From: a virus
Virus record (IMG/VR): IMGVR_UViG_3300020411_000851
Coordinates: 1-38,396 of that record
Strand: one strand, 5' to 3'
DNA: 38,396 nt
The notes beneath the pieces were generated by a model. The model did no database searches, was not told the origin of the DNA, and was given only the letters and a program-made list of their open reading frames with translations. Of the stretch, positions 8,134 to 19,700 are shown one piece after another; position 1 is the first letter of the stretch; every line of letters begins with the position of its first letter. Both the position numbers and the translations under genes were made by a program.

Positions 8134-11100
8134 TTATTTTTTAGTAATAGTAGATACGATTGTGATCTCGATTTGATGACCAGTAAGAAGGTTTGCACCA
8201 AGTTCAAAATTGATTCTAGCAAGGTTGCCAGCTGTTCTCTCAAAGGTAGGAACAATCAATTGCTGTCCCGTTCTAACATTACCATACTCTGTATGGAAGA
8301 TGTCTGTTCCATTATCTATAATACCAAACTCAAAAAATTCTCTATCATTGTTACTTAAGTTTTCTGCAACTACAACTGTTTTAGCTCCTACTGCAGTTAC
8401 AGCATTATAAATGTCAGATCCACCTGTGTTTGCAGAACCCTTAGTTAGAGTTACTTTTTCTGTTAGGATCTTAGTGTCTGCAAGTTCAAACTCTTTAAGA
8501 TCTCCATCAAAAACTTTTACTCCAGTAAAGTTACCTGTACCGAATGTTGTATTGAAATAAACATCACCTTGATTATCAAGTCTAAGAACTGGGTCAACTG
8601 ATAAACCACCAGAAAGACCTAGATCAAAGTATTGCTTACTGGTATGTAAGAATGTTCTATCTGCAAGAGTATTATCAAGAGTTGTTTCAGCATTATCGAA
8701 TGTCATCAAACTTGCTGTAATTTCAAACTCACTAGATGTACTAGAGATAATAGTATCTACGCTATAGAATTCAAGTGCAGATGCAGTAAGACGCATCGTG
8801 TTTGTTCCATCATTGTAGAAGTATAAAATATTCTCGTTTGCACCAGGTGAAGTCTCAGGAATAATATAAGTGTTTTGATCAACGTCTTTTACTCCACCAA
8901 GAGAACCCCAGTTAGTTCCATCATAACCTTCAAACTGACTAGCAGTTGTATTAAATCTAATACCACCTTGAATTACTGCACCCCTTTCTGAATCAGTACC
9001 AGAAGGAATTGCCAAACTAGTATTTGTATTACATACAATCTTCTTACCAGCATTAGGTTGAAAAGTAAGATCACTAATATCTGTAGAAATAATATTATCT
9101 CTAAGTCTCAAATCTCCATTAATCACGAAGGGAGAAGAACCTAATGGATCTAATCTAATTTCTTCAACGTCAACAAATGTTAGAGGAGCAACTGCAAGAC
9201 CCCAGAAGGACAGAGTTGCTGTTCCATTTGGTAATGCACCAGAAGTGTGTGTTGGTTCGTTACCACTTGTGGCAGTTGTACCAGCTACAGTTACTTCATA
9301 TAAATTGTTCTTCCACTTCAGATATGCACCAACTAATACAGGTGCGTTAGCTATCCAATTAGTGTATGCTGGAGCAGATGTATTTGCAGACTTAATAGTT
9401 TTATTAGTTCTGAATTCCAATTCATTTGGAGTAAACTTAACAGTATTATCTCCATCATTATAGAACCAGAGTGTATTATCATTAGAACCAATAGAAAGTT
9501 CTGCAGTGATGTATGTGTTTCCATCTAAGTCTCTTACACCACCAAGAGAAGACCAAGAAGAAGTTGCAGCACTATAACCTTCATATTGATTACTATCAGT
9601 ATTAAATCTGATAGATCCATTGTCTGCACCACTAACACCAGGACGTTGTGCAGTTGTACCAGCAGGAATATTAATAGAACCAAAACCAGTAAATTGGGTG
9701 ACTTTACCAGTAGGAGCTGTTATAACTATGTCACTACCAGAATCAGAAGAAATAACATTATTCTCAATGAATATATTATCGTTTACATTAAGTTTACTTG
9801 TAGTCTTAAGTTCACCTGTAGTAACAACATCACTGGTTGATTGAGTAACAGAAAATCCACCAACTGAGAAGTTTGCAGTAGACGATACAGAACTTCCTGA
9901 TAAAGTAAGAGCAGAACCAGCTGCGGTAACTAATGGAGTTGTAACGCTAGTGCTTGCTGCAACAGTAGTAGATGAAAGATCAGGAGCACTAAGAGTATCA
10001 ATGGTTCCTTCTGTAGCTACGATGTCAGAAACAGTTACCTGACCAGTAAGAACTTCCATTGTGACGATATTTACAGAAGAAATATCTGTAGCTCTTAAAA
10101 GTAATCCAGTACCAAATACTTTAGGGTTGTTAGGATCAACAGTTATTAATGATTCGTTGTTATCTTCACCACCTTCATCTTCGTGACCAGCACCAGAAGC
10201 ACAATAGTAGTAAAGGTTTGGAGTTGCAGAAGTAACAGTTAAATCTAGATAAGCACCACCATTAGCATCAGCACCTCTTTCCACACCATCAGTGTATTCA
10301 GTACCACTAAAAGTAAGAACTGAAGCACCTCCTGTTTCTGGTAAAAGAGTAAGAGTTAATTGAGTTGCACTGTCAATAGATTCAACTCTTGTATTGGACG
10401 CTAATAAACCATCGCCACTAGTCACAGAAGCAAGCATTCCAACTTGAATACCTGTAGTAGATGCTACAGTTATTTGATAACTAGCTACATTTAATGTTGT
10501 ACTGACATTCTCTACTAAACTTGGAGCATATGGTCCATCTCTAAATTCACTAAGAGCAAATTGGTGACCAGATACGCTATTATCACTTAAGTCAAATCTA
10601 TAAGTATTACCAACATAAATTGTCCATGCTGGAGTAAGAGTTGGACCAGATCCAACATCAATTAAGAATCTAAATTCAAGATTACCTGCTGTATCAGATG
10701 TATACACTGTTCCAGGAACACCAGTTTTAATAAACTGTTGTCCAGCAGTAAATGCACTACCTTGATCTACTTCAATTAGAATAGTAGAAATATTACCATT
10801 ACCATCTAGATCAACATTTAAAACAGGAACTGCTGTAACAGTAGTAACAGTAACAGCAGTAACAGTAATATCATTTGCAGGAGTAGCTCCACCAATTAAG
10901 TTACCAGCAATCGTTATCGTATCAGCATCAGCATATCCAAGACCAGCAGCAGCAACATCAACACTTGCGATTGTTCCGTTTGTATTTCTAACAACATCAA
11001 ATGTTGCACCACTACCATTTCCAGTAGTTGTAGAAGCAACACCACTAAATGTTCCAGACTCGTCTGATGTGAATGTTAGATTAATACTAGCAGTTTGAAG

Positions 11101-13536
11101 GAATGCAGCAGATAGTGTTACTTGAGTTGCACTATCAACAGATGCAACAGTAACATTAACTGCAAGGTTACCACTTCCATCTTCTGCTACTGCGTCTCCA
11201 ACACTAATACCAGTTGTATCTGCAAGAGTTGCGGTGAATTGCCCTTGAACACAGTTACAAGCAAGAGGACCAGTTGTAGTTTGTGTAGTGTCACCACCTG
11301 TAAAGGTGATGTTTGTGACACCTCCAGCTAATTCTTCTAATGTATCACTAGTTGTAATAGTTCCACCAGCAACAGTTTGAATTAAAGTAATCCTTTGAAC
11401 GTCTTTAACAGTTACTGGATAAACGATAGGTTGAGTTAAATCACCAGCATTTACTGTAAACTCATCAAGTGGAGAATAACCATTACCTACTTCTACTAAA
11501 GTAAAACTTCCTACCTCACCAAGAGTATCAATTGTGTAAGTAAAATCATCTGCAGGGTCACCAAATGCAGGAATAAAGTTAACAACAGCAGGTCCTAATG
11601 TAGTTGGGGCATCTGATAATGTAACGGTGGTAGCACTGTCAACGTTAGCAATCGTTGTATCTGCTGCTAGTACACCTGTACCACTTACCTTCTCTACTTT
11701 AAATCCAATAGTAAGTCCTGCTGTGCTTGCAAGAGTAAGTTCATTTGAAGATGTTGTAGAGAATGTTAAATTTGCTGCACCAGATACAGTTGGATTTGCA
11801 GACAGTGTTATTTGTGTTGCACTATCAATAGATGCAATAGTGGTTCCTTGAGCAAGTTCACCAGTATCTCCAGCACTTCCATCTACATTTAGACCTACTA
11901 TAAGATTGGATGTATCCGTAATAACTACCTGAGCACTACCTGTACTTAAAGTTGCAGTGAATGGTCCAATTGAACCAGGTAGATATACAGATACGTTAGA
12001 AATTTGTTTAGGTAATCCTAGTACATCACCAATTTGATATCCAGATCCTCTTTCATTAAGAACAAAGTTAGTAAGATCACCAGGAATAGCTGAAACTGTC
12101 CATTGGAAACCAGATCCACCTCCACCTCCTACAGAAGCATCAGCTACGCTAAGTACATCACCATTTTGATAACCAACACCACTATCAGTAATTGTTACAC
12201 TATCAACAATACCTGTATTAGTTACACTAGAAATAGTATACTCGAATCCAGATCCTGTACCACCAACTAAACTATTTGGAATGCTAACTACATCTCCAGT
12301 GCCATAATCAACACCTGTGTTAGTCCATTGTACATCAGTAACTGCACCGCCTGAGATAGTAACATCAAAGAAACCTTGCCAACCATAGTTAGTGTATGTT
12401 GTTGTGTCTTGTGTGGTAATACTACCACCTGAAGGACCCATTCCTGGATGGTTTGCACAATCATAACGAAGACTGAGACTACCTGTGGGAGCACCAGGTT
12501 TTAATACGAGATCAGTAAAGCATCCTGCTTGTCCGAAAACACCAGCAGTGAAGGGTTCAATTAATGTCGCATCAACAGGTCCTCCATTAGCAAGTTGGAA
12601 TGTTATTCTATGATCACTTCCTGGTGTTCCTGGATTAGCTCCTGCTATTGATGAATCAGAAAGATCAAATCTATATGTGTTACCAACATCTAGTGTTAAC
12701 TGAGGTTGATCTACACCGTCAATGTTATAGATGAAGTTTGGTTGTCCTGAACCACCAGCATTAGGGTTAGCTACAGATGTAACAACAAATGTTTGAACTG
12801 GTTCGTTAAATATTTGAACCTGTGAATAAGAACCATCGGTATATCCACTACCAGTATTAGTAATACTTCCTGCAGGAGTTGATGTACCAGTAATTTCAAT
12901 GGTAGCTTCTGCTCCAGATCCATTTCCTCCTGTAAGAGGAACATTTTCAAAAGTAGCAGGAAAATAAGCAGAACCAGGATTTGTGATAGTACCTTCAAGT
13001 TCAGTAATGTCAAAACTTCCAGTTGCTCCAGTTCCATTACCATCAACAAGAGGAACTGTTAGATACTGACCAGTGATATAACCAGAACCAGAATTTGTAA
13101 CAGAACCATCAAATGCTAAGACTTCAAAATCTGCAGTAGCATTTTGTCCTGTACCACCAATTAAAGGAACTGCTGTATATGAACCAGCATCATATCCACT
13201 ACCACCACTAACCAGAGTAATTAGAGATTGTGCTAGTTTTCTCTGCTGAATATTAATATCTTGGTATGTCGTAACTTCTGATAACTTAAAATCAGCAATT
13301 TTCTTACCACTATTGACAAACCCTATAGTTTTTACACCAGCTTTGTAGATACCTAACTGTGTGTCACTAGTAAACTTAAGTGATGGATCTCCAACTAGAC
13401 CATCACCTAGTTGTAGGTTACCAGTGGATAGGTCACTACCACCAGATGTTACGCTAAAAAGAGCGGTACTTATTTGATTGATCTTCTGCCTTTGAGACTC
13501 AAAGGTATCGGTCTTAGCTACATTAATTGCTGGCAT
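8134..13536 (-). CDS. Giant tail-fibre protein with cupredoxin-like domains (1800 aa)
   Basis: The N-terminus MPAINVAKTDTFESQRQKIN followed by SGGSDLSTGNLQLGDG matches the attachment region of cyanophage fibre proteins as I recall it. TAATAA lies in frame just before ATG 13536, fixing the start. Parts in order: four Gly-Ser-Gly-Tyr beta repeats (about residues 107-250); a cupredoxin-like domain (about 255-378) with H309, C360, H363 and M366; more Gly-Tyr repeats; SIDSAT-type beta repeats (about 525-650 and 765-825); a second cupredoxin-like domain (about 960-1130) interrupted by another SIDSAT repeat; a Ser/Thr-rich shaft; two copies of a GSIRFNT/GGIRFNT...YNDG fibre module (about 1320-1560); and a beta-rich C-terminus. 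It is probably a host-recognition fibre (inference). It overlaps the upstream coiled-coil gene by 14 bases. Confidence 0.85.
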   Translation of the reverse strand: MPAINVAKTDTFESQRQKINQISTALFSVTSGGSDLSTGNLQLGDGLVGDPSLKFTSDTQLGIYKAGVKTIGFVNSGKKIADFKLSEVTTYQDINIQQRKLAQSLITLVSGGSGYDAGSYTAVPLIGGTGQNATADFEVLAFDGSVTNSGSGYITGQYLTVPLVDGNGTGATGSFDITELEGTITNPGSAYFPATFENVPLTGGNGSGAEATIEITGTSTPAGSITNTGSGYTDGSYSQVQIFNEPVQTFVVTSVANPNAGGSGQPNFIYNIDGVDQPQLTLDVGNTYRFDLSDSSIAGANPGTPGSDHRITFQLANGGPVDATLIEPFTAGVFGQAGCFTDLVLKPGAPTGSLSLRYDCANHPGMGPSGGSITTQDTTTYTNYGWQGFFDVTISGGAVTDVQWTNTGVDYGTGDVVSIPNSLVGGTGSGFEYTISSVTNTGIVDSVTITDSGVGYQNGDVLSVADASVGGGGGSGFQWTVSAIPGDLTNFVLNERGSGYQIGDVLGLPKQISNVSVYLPGSIGPFTATLSTGSAQVVITDTSNLIVGLNVDGSAGDTGELAQGTTIASIDSATQITLSANPTVSGAANLTFSTTSSNELTLASTAGLTIGFKVEKVSGTGVLAADTTIANVDSATTVTLSDAPTTLGPAVVNFIPAFGDPADDFTYTIDTLGEVGSFTLVEVGNGYSPLDEFTVNAGDLTQPIVYPVTVKDVQRITLIQTVAGGTITTSDTLEELAGGVTNITFTGGDTTQTTTGPLACNCVQGQFTATLADTTGISVGDAVAEDGSGNLAVNVTVASVDSATQVTLSAAFLQTASINLTFTSDESGTFSGVASTTTGNGSGATFDVVRNTNGTIASVDVAAAGLGYADADTITIAGNLIGGATPANDITVTAVTVTTVTAVPVLNVDLDGNGNISTILIEVDQGSAFTAGQQFIKTGVPGTVYTSDTAGNLEFRFLIDVGSGPTLTPAWTIYVGNTYRFDLSDNSVSGHQFALSEFRDGPYAPSLVENVSTTLNVASYQITVASTTGIQVGMLASVTSGDGLLASNTRVESIDSATQLTLTLLPETGGASVLTFSGTEYTDGVERGADANGGAYLDLTVTSATPNLYYYCASGAGHEDEGGEDNNESLITVDPNNPKVFGTGLLLRATDISSVNIVTMEVLTGQVTVSDIVATEGTIDTLSAPDLSSTTVAASTSVTTPLVTAAGSALTLSGSSVSSTANFSVGGFSVTQSTSDVVTTGELKTTSKLNVNDNIFIENNVISSDSGSDIVITAPTGKVTQFTGFGSINIPAGTTAQRPGVSGADNGSIRFNTDSNQYEGYSAATSSWSSLGGVRDLDGNTYITAELSIGSNDNTLWFYNDGDNTVKFTPNELEFRTNKTIKSANTSAPAYTNWIANAPVLVGAYLKWKNNLYEVTVAGTTATSGNEPTHTSGALPNGTATLSFWGLAVAPLTFVDVEEIRLDPLGSSPFVINGDLRLRDNIISTDISDLTFQPNAGKKIVCNTNTSLAIPSGTDSERGAVIQGGIRFNTTASQFEGYDGTNWGSLGGVKDVDQNTYIIPETSPGANENILYFYNDGTNTMRLTASALEFYSVDTIISSTSSEFEITASLMTFDNAETTLDNTLADRTFLHTSKQYFDLGLSGGLSVDPVLRLDNQGDVYFNTTFGTGNFTGVKVFDGDLKEFELADTKILTEKVTLTKGSANTGGSDIYNAVTAVGAKTVVVAENLSNNDREFFEFGIIDNGTDIFHTEYGNVRTGQQLIVPTFERTAGNLARINFELGANLLTGHQIEITIVSTITKK

Positions 13537-13729
13537 TTTTTATTATTCCGCGTAGAATTGATTTGAGTTCAGAGACTTCATTCTTCAATGTATTTATGTC
13601 GTCCAATGCGGAACTTAGCTGCATAGATTTCCTTCTTGCAGCTATAGCAGAATCATCCAAATTCAAGATGGCACCAGTATTTTGGTCTCTTACGAGACCA
13701 TCATGTCCATCAACTTTCACAAAGTCCAT
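13523..13729 (-). CDS. Small coiled-coil protein (68 aa)
   Basis: The gene starts at ATG 13729, nine bases after the stop of the 2710-residue gene, and its end overlaps the next fibre gene by 14 bases. The protein opens with MDFVKVDGHDGLVRDQNTGA, a polar segment, and ends in a heptad-like helix (SALDDINTLKNEVSELKSIL). I recall similar short proteins beside fibre genes in marine T4-like phages, without an assigned function. Position and coiled coil suggest a small virion part or a trimerisation or assembly partner for the fibre (inference). The tight overlap implies linked translation. It is unlikely to be a chance frame, since it fills exactly the space between two structural genes. Confidence 0.75.
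   Translation of the reverse strand: MDFVKVDGHDGLVRDQNTGAILNLDDSAIAARRKSMQLSSALDDINTLKNEVSELKSILRGIIKNASN
13591..13598 (-). promoter_or_regulatory. Candidate late promoter CATAAATA inside the 68-aa gene
   Basis: The minus strand reads CATAAATA, seven of eight bases of the T4 late box, with 54 bases before ATG 13536 of the 1800-residue fibre gene. It lies inside the preceding small coding region, so a chance match cannot be excluded. Confidence 0.35.
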
Positions 13730-13738
13730 ATGCGGAAA

Positions 13739-16700
13739 TTAGAATGCAGCTACAGCACGAATGTCTTGAATCTTAGGTACATACGCTGGATCCACTCCTT
13801 TCATTACAATTTTTATCGAGAAAGATGAATATTCTGGTAGATTTGATACCGTATATTTAAGATCTTGATATGCAGATTGCTTCTCTACTATTCCAGAAAT
13901 TGTATTTTCGCTAGTTGCAATTTCATATGTATCTGGTTCTCCCTTTTCATTAAAGTAGACCCAATCTATATCATCAAAGTTCTCTTGACTAGATGCCTTC
14001 TTAAACTTATAGAATACTTCTAAGTTAGAGATGTCTTTAACATTTGCAAGTAGATGTACATCAATTGCAGTAGCTGGACTTGTAATAGAAACTTCTTTAG
14101 TTACGTACTTAGCAACAGCAGATCCATTCTTAGATGTATCTTCACCAACAAAGTCAACACCATCTGTGTAAGTTACTTTACCAACTTCCAAATACTTAGA
14201 TTCTTCATCTGGTTGATTAGGATACTTAACAAAATCACCTACACGGAAAATATCTGCAATTTGATCACCAGTTTCAGCATTTCTGGTATACAAAGCACTA
14301 TCAATTATTCTATCAGTGTAGTTATCGTTAATAGGATTAACATCAACTCTTAAAGTTAACTTTTGTGTTTCACTATTCCAAATAGTAGCTTTACCAGTAA
14401 TAACATTGTCATATGTCTGGAGAAGTTTCGATGGGTTACGAGCAACAATAGTTGCAGCATCTGCAATAGTTGCTGAAACTAAAGATGGATTTGAATCTAC
14501 AGTAACGTTTGTAAGACCCAACTGTTTTCCTAGAGTTACGGTTTCTCCTTTCTGGAAGAATTGACTCGTCTTAACTCTAACGTATACAACTTGACCTACA
14601 ACTCTAGCAATAGTTCCTGTTGTCTTAGTAGTATTACCATTGATTATTTGATCCTCTTGTATATCTGTACCACCGTTACCAGCAAGATTAAATTGATAAA
14701 CTGGATAGAATTCAATAATTTGATCTCTTCTACCAAATCTATCTTCTTGTCCAGTAGCATTTTCAATTCTATTTGATACTGTTTTTACAGTAGCACTAGA
14801 AAGATCAATAATTGGACTCAAATGAGACACAGTAGACGATAGAGTCATCTTATATGTAAGTGACTGAGATAAACCATTTAGAGTTTCATTAATATCAGAT
14901 GCAATAAACTTCTGATTTGTAAAATAATGTGGTTCATTCAAGAATGTTTTTTCATATTCTGCTTGTGAATATGAAGTGAAATTAGTTGTAGTAGAATCTA
15001 CTGGAACAACATTAGTTGTTTTAACTTCTGTTGATAAATTAGTACCAGTAAATGAGAGATACGAAACTTGTGGATATAGAGTTTCATATTTTCTATTTGT
15101 AGATGCATATACAGAACTTCCACCACCAATAGAATTACCAGCAGCTTGAGAGCTAGAAACAATATTATATGAATCAATACCAGAATTACTTACTTGGAAT
15201 AATGTGTTATTTAAAATTGATGATGTAATACCACCTGTTTCTAATGCAGTTCTATAGAATACATAAGAATTTCCAGCAGTTTCAAATCCATGATCTCTAT
15301 GATTTACTTTAATAATAGAGTTATTATTCTTGAATAGCTTAGAAGTGGAGTTAGTATTTGCATTTGCATTTGTTTGGAATGGATCCTCATCTAGAAGTTC
15401 ATAACCAAGACTTTCATTTTTAACTAAAAGTTCTGCTGGTCTTGCAGTATTAAACTCAGCACGATACATGGTGAACTTAAGATCTTCAAAATTATCTTCA
15501 GTCCAACTTTCGGTATTCTGGGAACGGTATACCGAACCTAAAGATGGTTGGGTTGTGATGACCGTACTTGTAGCAATGTCGGTTTCCCCTAATTTAGAAG
15601 ACCATAGCTCATAATCAATAGAATCAGTTTCAATTACAAGTGCATACTCTGTATCATTCTGCAGATATACAGGATAATCAAATGCAAAGTGTGTAGGAGT
15701 AGTAGATTCTGTAACACCAACTTGATCAATTGCTACACCCATTCTGACTGCAGGAGTATCAATATCAATAAATGTCTGAATTTCACATCCACTAGCACCA
15801 TTACCAACACCCTTAACAACAACTGAAGGTGCTTCAGTATATCCAAAACCAGATAATGAAATTTCAGTATTGTAAATCTTACCACCAGAAACTTCAATCC
15901 TTGCAGTAGCAGTAGAACCTCCAGGAAGTTGTGGACTTTCAATAGTTAGAATTGCACTGTCATAGTTTTGACCAGGATTAGTAATTCTAATATCAGATAA
16001 TTTACCACTATCTTTTACAATAGAAAGAATAAAATCTGTACCATCAGTTGCATTAGCAAGAGTTACGGATGGAATAATTAAATCTTCGTTTGGTAAGAAT
16101 GATTTGCCATTATGGTTACTTAAAACTACAGTATAAACTTGCTCATTAGTAAGACTATACTTACCAGAAGCAGTAGCTACTAGTTCTACATTATTCTTAT
16201 CAAATACTTTAAGTATAGGACCAGATGCAGCAGAAGATGCACCAGTTACACTTTCTCCTTTATATACTGCCATGTTTCCACTAGCAGCACACTTAAGGAA
16301 AGTATTTGGAGATAGAGTCTTCTCAGATCCAGGAACAATATTCTTAGCAGGTTTCTCTGCATCTACATTAGTAATGTATGTCTTGACTGGTACATTTGTA
16401 CTCTTTTTATTAAAGTATAAATCAACACCAGTTACAAAACATCCACCCTCTAGATTTTCTACTTTAAATGTTTGAGCTAATGGATTTGGTCTAATAGGAT
16501 TATCAGTGTTACTTGAAATAAACTGTACACCCTCATTAGATTTGAATATCGATGGTTTTGTAGATACAATACTTGAAGGATTTTCTGGAAGAATACCAGT
16601 AGCATAATACTTAACTTCTGTATAAGAATCTACACCTAATTTTGATTCGTTAGTTGCACTAGAAGTAAATCTAAATGTTAACTCACCAGTAGTGAAATTT

Positions 16701-19700
16701 AATTCTTGTCCATCTGTATCATATGATACAGTATCAATATCTCCAGTCCATGTAGTATTTTCTGTTGGTGGTTTACCAGCAGGAACAATAATTAAACCAG
16801 ATGCATTACCATATTCATCTGTATTAATTTCGCCATTAAATGCAGATAGTGAATTACCAGCAATACCAGTATATCTTAAATCAGGATTAACCCATCTGGA
16901 AATATCTCTACCTTCTAAGAAAACATAGATCTTAGTATTGGGTTTCATTCTACCAATTTTGAATTTGATAGGAAGACTTCTGGCATAGAAAGCTAATGAT
17001 GTTGAAACAATATTATCTCCAACAGTTTTAGTCTGTACACCTTTACCAACCTCATTATTTTGAGGACTGATATTAGAAGAACTACCAACAGATGCTGAAG
17101 TTACAGAAGTTGATGCAATTTGAGAATTAACTCCACCTAAGGAATTGATTGAAGTAAAGGAAGAAGATGTTCCAACCCAGTTAATTACAAAAGAATTGTA
17201 AAGACTTGAGAAACTTTCTTTTACATTTTCCTTAGCTAAGAAAATATTGAAAAGATCTGTGTTTGTGTCAACAACTACAGGTTCTTCATTTTGATCATAC
17301 CATTGATCAATAGCAGGAGAAATATCACTATCACCAACATATTGAAGAACAACAAATGGATTTGGATTTAATTTTCCAGAAGCAAAACTATTTCCTAATA
17401 AAGATAGTGGAGAATATGGTAACGTTACCATATTATTAGTTTTCTTGTAACCAGAAACTGCTCTTTGATCTTCTCTAGTATTAACCTCTACAAGATTAAC
17501 AGAATCTTCTTTAGACTGTGGACGTAATACAGATTGTTGAGAATCAATACCACAACGATAATCAAGGGACTTAAGATTACCAACTCTATGTGCTTCAAAA
17601 TTATCAACAAAGAATCCACACTTAAATCTATCTAAACCAATATCATCCTTAACCTGCATGTTAAGAGCTTGCTGTTCTAAAATGCTAAGAGTTGTATAGT
17701 ATTCAAGACGTTCAATACGTTTTTCTAACTTACCAATATCCTTCATCGTATAACGACGATTGTCAACTGGTGTTATACGTACATCCTTACTTGTCTTAGT
17801 AAATGCAGGAATAAATGCATAGAATAATGGAACTGCATCTTCTATTAGATCTGGTTTAGTTGGGTTGAGAGATGAGTTACCTTCTTTAACAACAAAGTTT
17901 CCTTTTTGATCTAAAAAGATACCATCGATACGATCAAGATATTGCTTTTGACTAAAGGAGAAAGTATATTCTAAGTTTCTATCAGGAGCAGGACTACTTG
18001 CAATAATAGCACCAGAACCAGCAAACGATCCTTGAGTTCTTTCTAATATAGATGTATCAAGGAAACCTGGTATGATAGCAGTGCTATCTACCTTTGGTCT
18101 AAAGTCAATTACATCCTTAAGTTCTGTAATACCAAGAACAGAAGAATTAAATGTAGGAATTTCATCTTCAGGAACACCTGCTTCATGTAAGTAGCTATCA
18201 ATTGTACAGAAATCACCCTGTGAATGCTCGAAATAATCAAAAGCAATTACAAGTTGACCAGTTGTTTCTTCAAATCCTGGTTTTAGAACTATACGAGAAA
18301 CATCGTAGATAGTATCTCTCTGACCATCATCAAATGTATATCTAGATGTTACATCAGTACCAGAAATTAGATTACCAGCAGTATCAATTTCAGGTGCTTG
18401 AGAAGAAGTTCCTTCATAAACATATCTAAGTTTATATGCATCAGAGTATGATAGTATTTCTACTGCATCACTATCATAATCTGTTCCTCTAAGAGGTACA
18501 ACACGGTCACCAGCAGATGAAACTGTAATTCTCTTATTTTTTACTACAGTTTTAAGTCTTGGTTTTGCATTTTCAACTTCTAGAGTTGCAGTCAATTTAA
18601 GTTTTGGATATGTTCCATTATTAGGAATAGTACCAAAATATGTTGATGGTAGCTGCAAACTAATACTACCAGATGTTAATCCACTAGCAGTGTCAGTAGA
18701 AGAAGAAATCTCTACATTATCTTCTGTTAAGTATATAATATCACCTTTAACAATATCAGGTGCATCACCTGGATCAATAACAGTGATCATAACATTTTCT
18801 TCACTGTACGAAGCAAACCTTTGTGTACCAAATGGTAACTGTGCAGCAAACGTAATAATACCACCACCAGCAGATGCAGTAGTTACAAAATCTTTACGGA
18901 AGAAATACTTAATCTTTGTATCATCTCCACCAGCAGAAATTTGTGATACTTGCTTACTACCAGTAGAGAATAGTAATGTGCCACTTGTAGAATTGTCCAC
19001 CTTAGGACGCAATCTTACAATACTAGCATTAGTAACTGTTCCTGGTAGAGCTGTATCTAAGTAAATTCTAGATTTATATGATCCTTCTTGTTGTGTAGCA
19101 TATTGTACAAATGCTCTAACAATATTATTATCATCATCTGATAATTGTATAAGATCACCTTGCTGTACAGCATTTGATGCATCAGCACTGAAACTTGATG
19201 ATTCAAGAAATACAGAACCTTTGCTACCAATAAATGTATAATTTGTTACTGCTTTAATTTCCGAATACTTTTGACTATCTACAACAACATCTGCAGAAAA
19301 CGTATTAGCATTAGCAGATCCATAAGAACAAGCAAGAGACTTGACATTCTGTGGAGTGTAAGTAGTAACTGTGTTTCTAAACAAAACAGGAACAATAGAT
19401 GCAGCAGCACTAGGAGCTCCAGCTCCATCTGGATTTTTAGCTGTTACAGCAGGTGGTTGTGCATATTCTACATTAACAGAAGATCTATTAATAATCGATG
19501 CTTTATAAATGTAACCTGCTTCTGGAATTTCTAATTCAATTTTAGAGTTATCATATTCCAATCCATTAATTAGAAGTGTAACAGGAGCAGTAGTTGAATA
19601 TCCAAGTCCTCTGTTCGGTATAACAAAATGAGAGATGGTATTGTCTTTAGCAATTCTTACAGTAGTACCACCTTCATCTCTTATTGTTTCTCCAGATAAG

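Noticed and set aside
12771-13049. Extra minus-strand frames inside giants (12771-13049, 15733-15942, 28279-28548)
   Set aside because: They are out-of-frame readings with Leu/Val/Gln-rich nonsense sequence inside clearly coding regions.
18690-19064. Plus-strand open frame of 124 codons, the longest on that strand
   Set aside because: It lies wholly opposite the 2710-residue gene, has low-complexity Ser/Val/Pro content with no recognisable motif, and nothing else on that strand supports genes.
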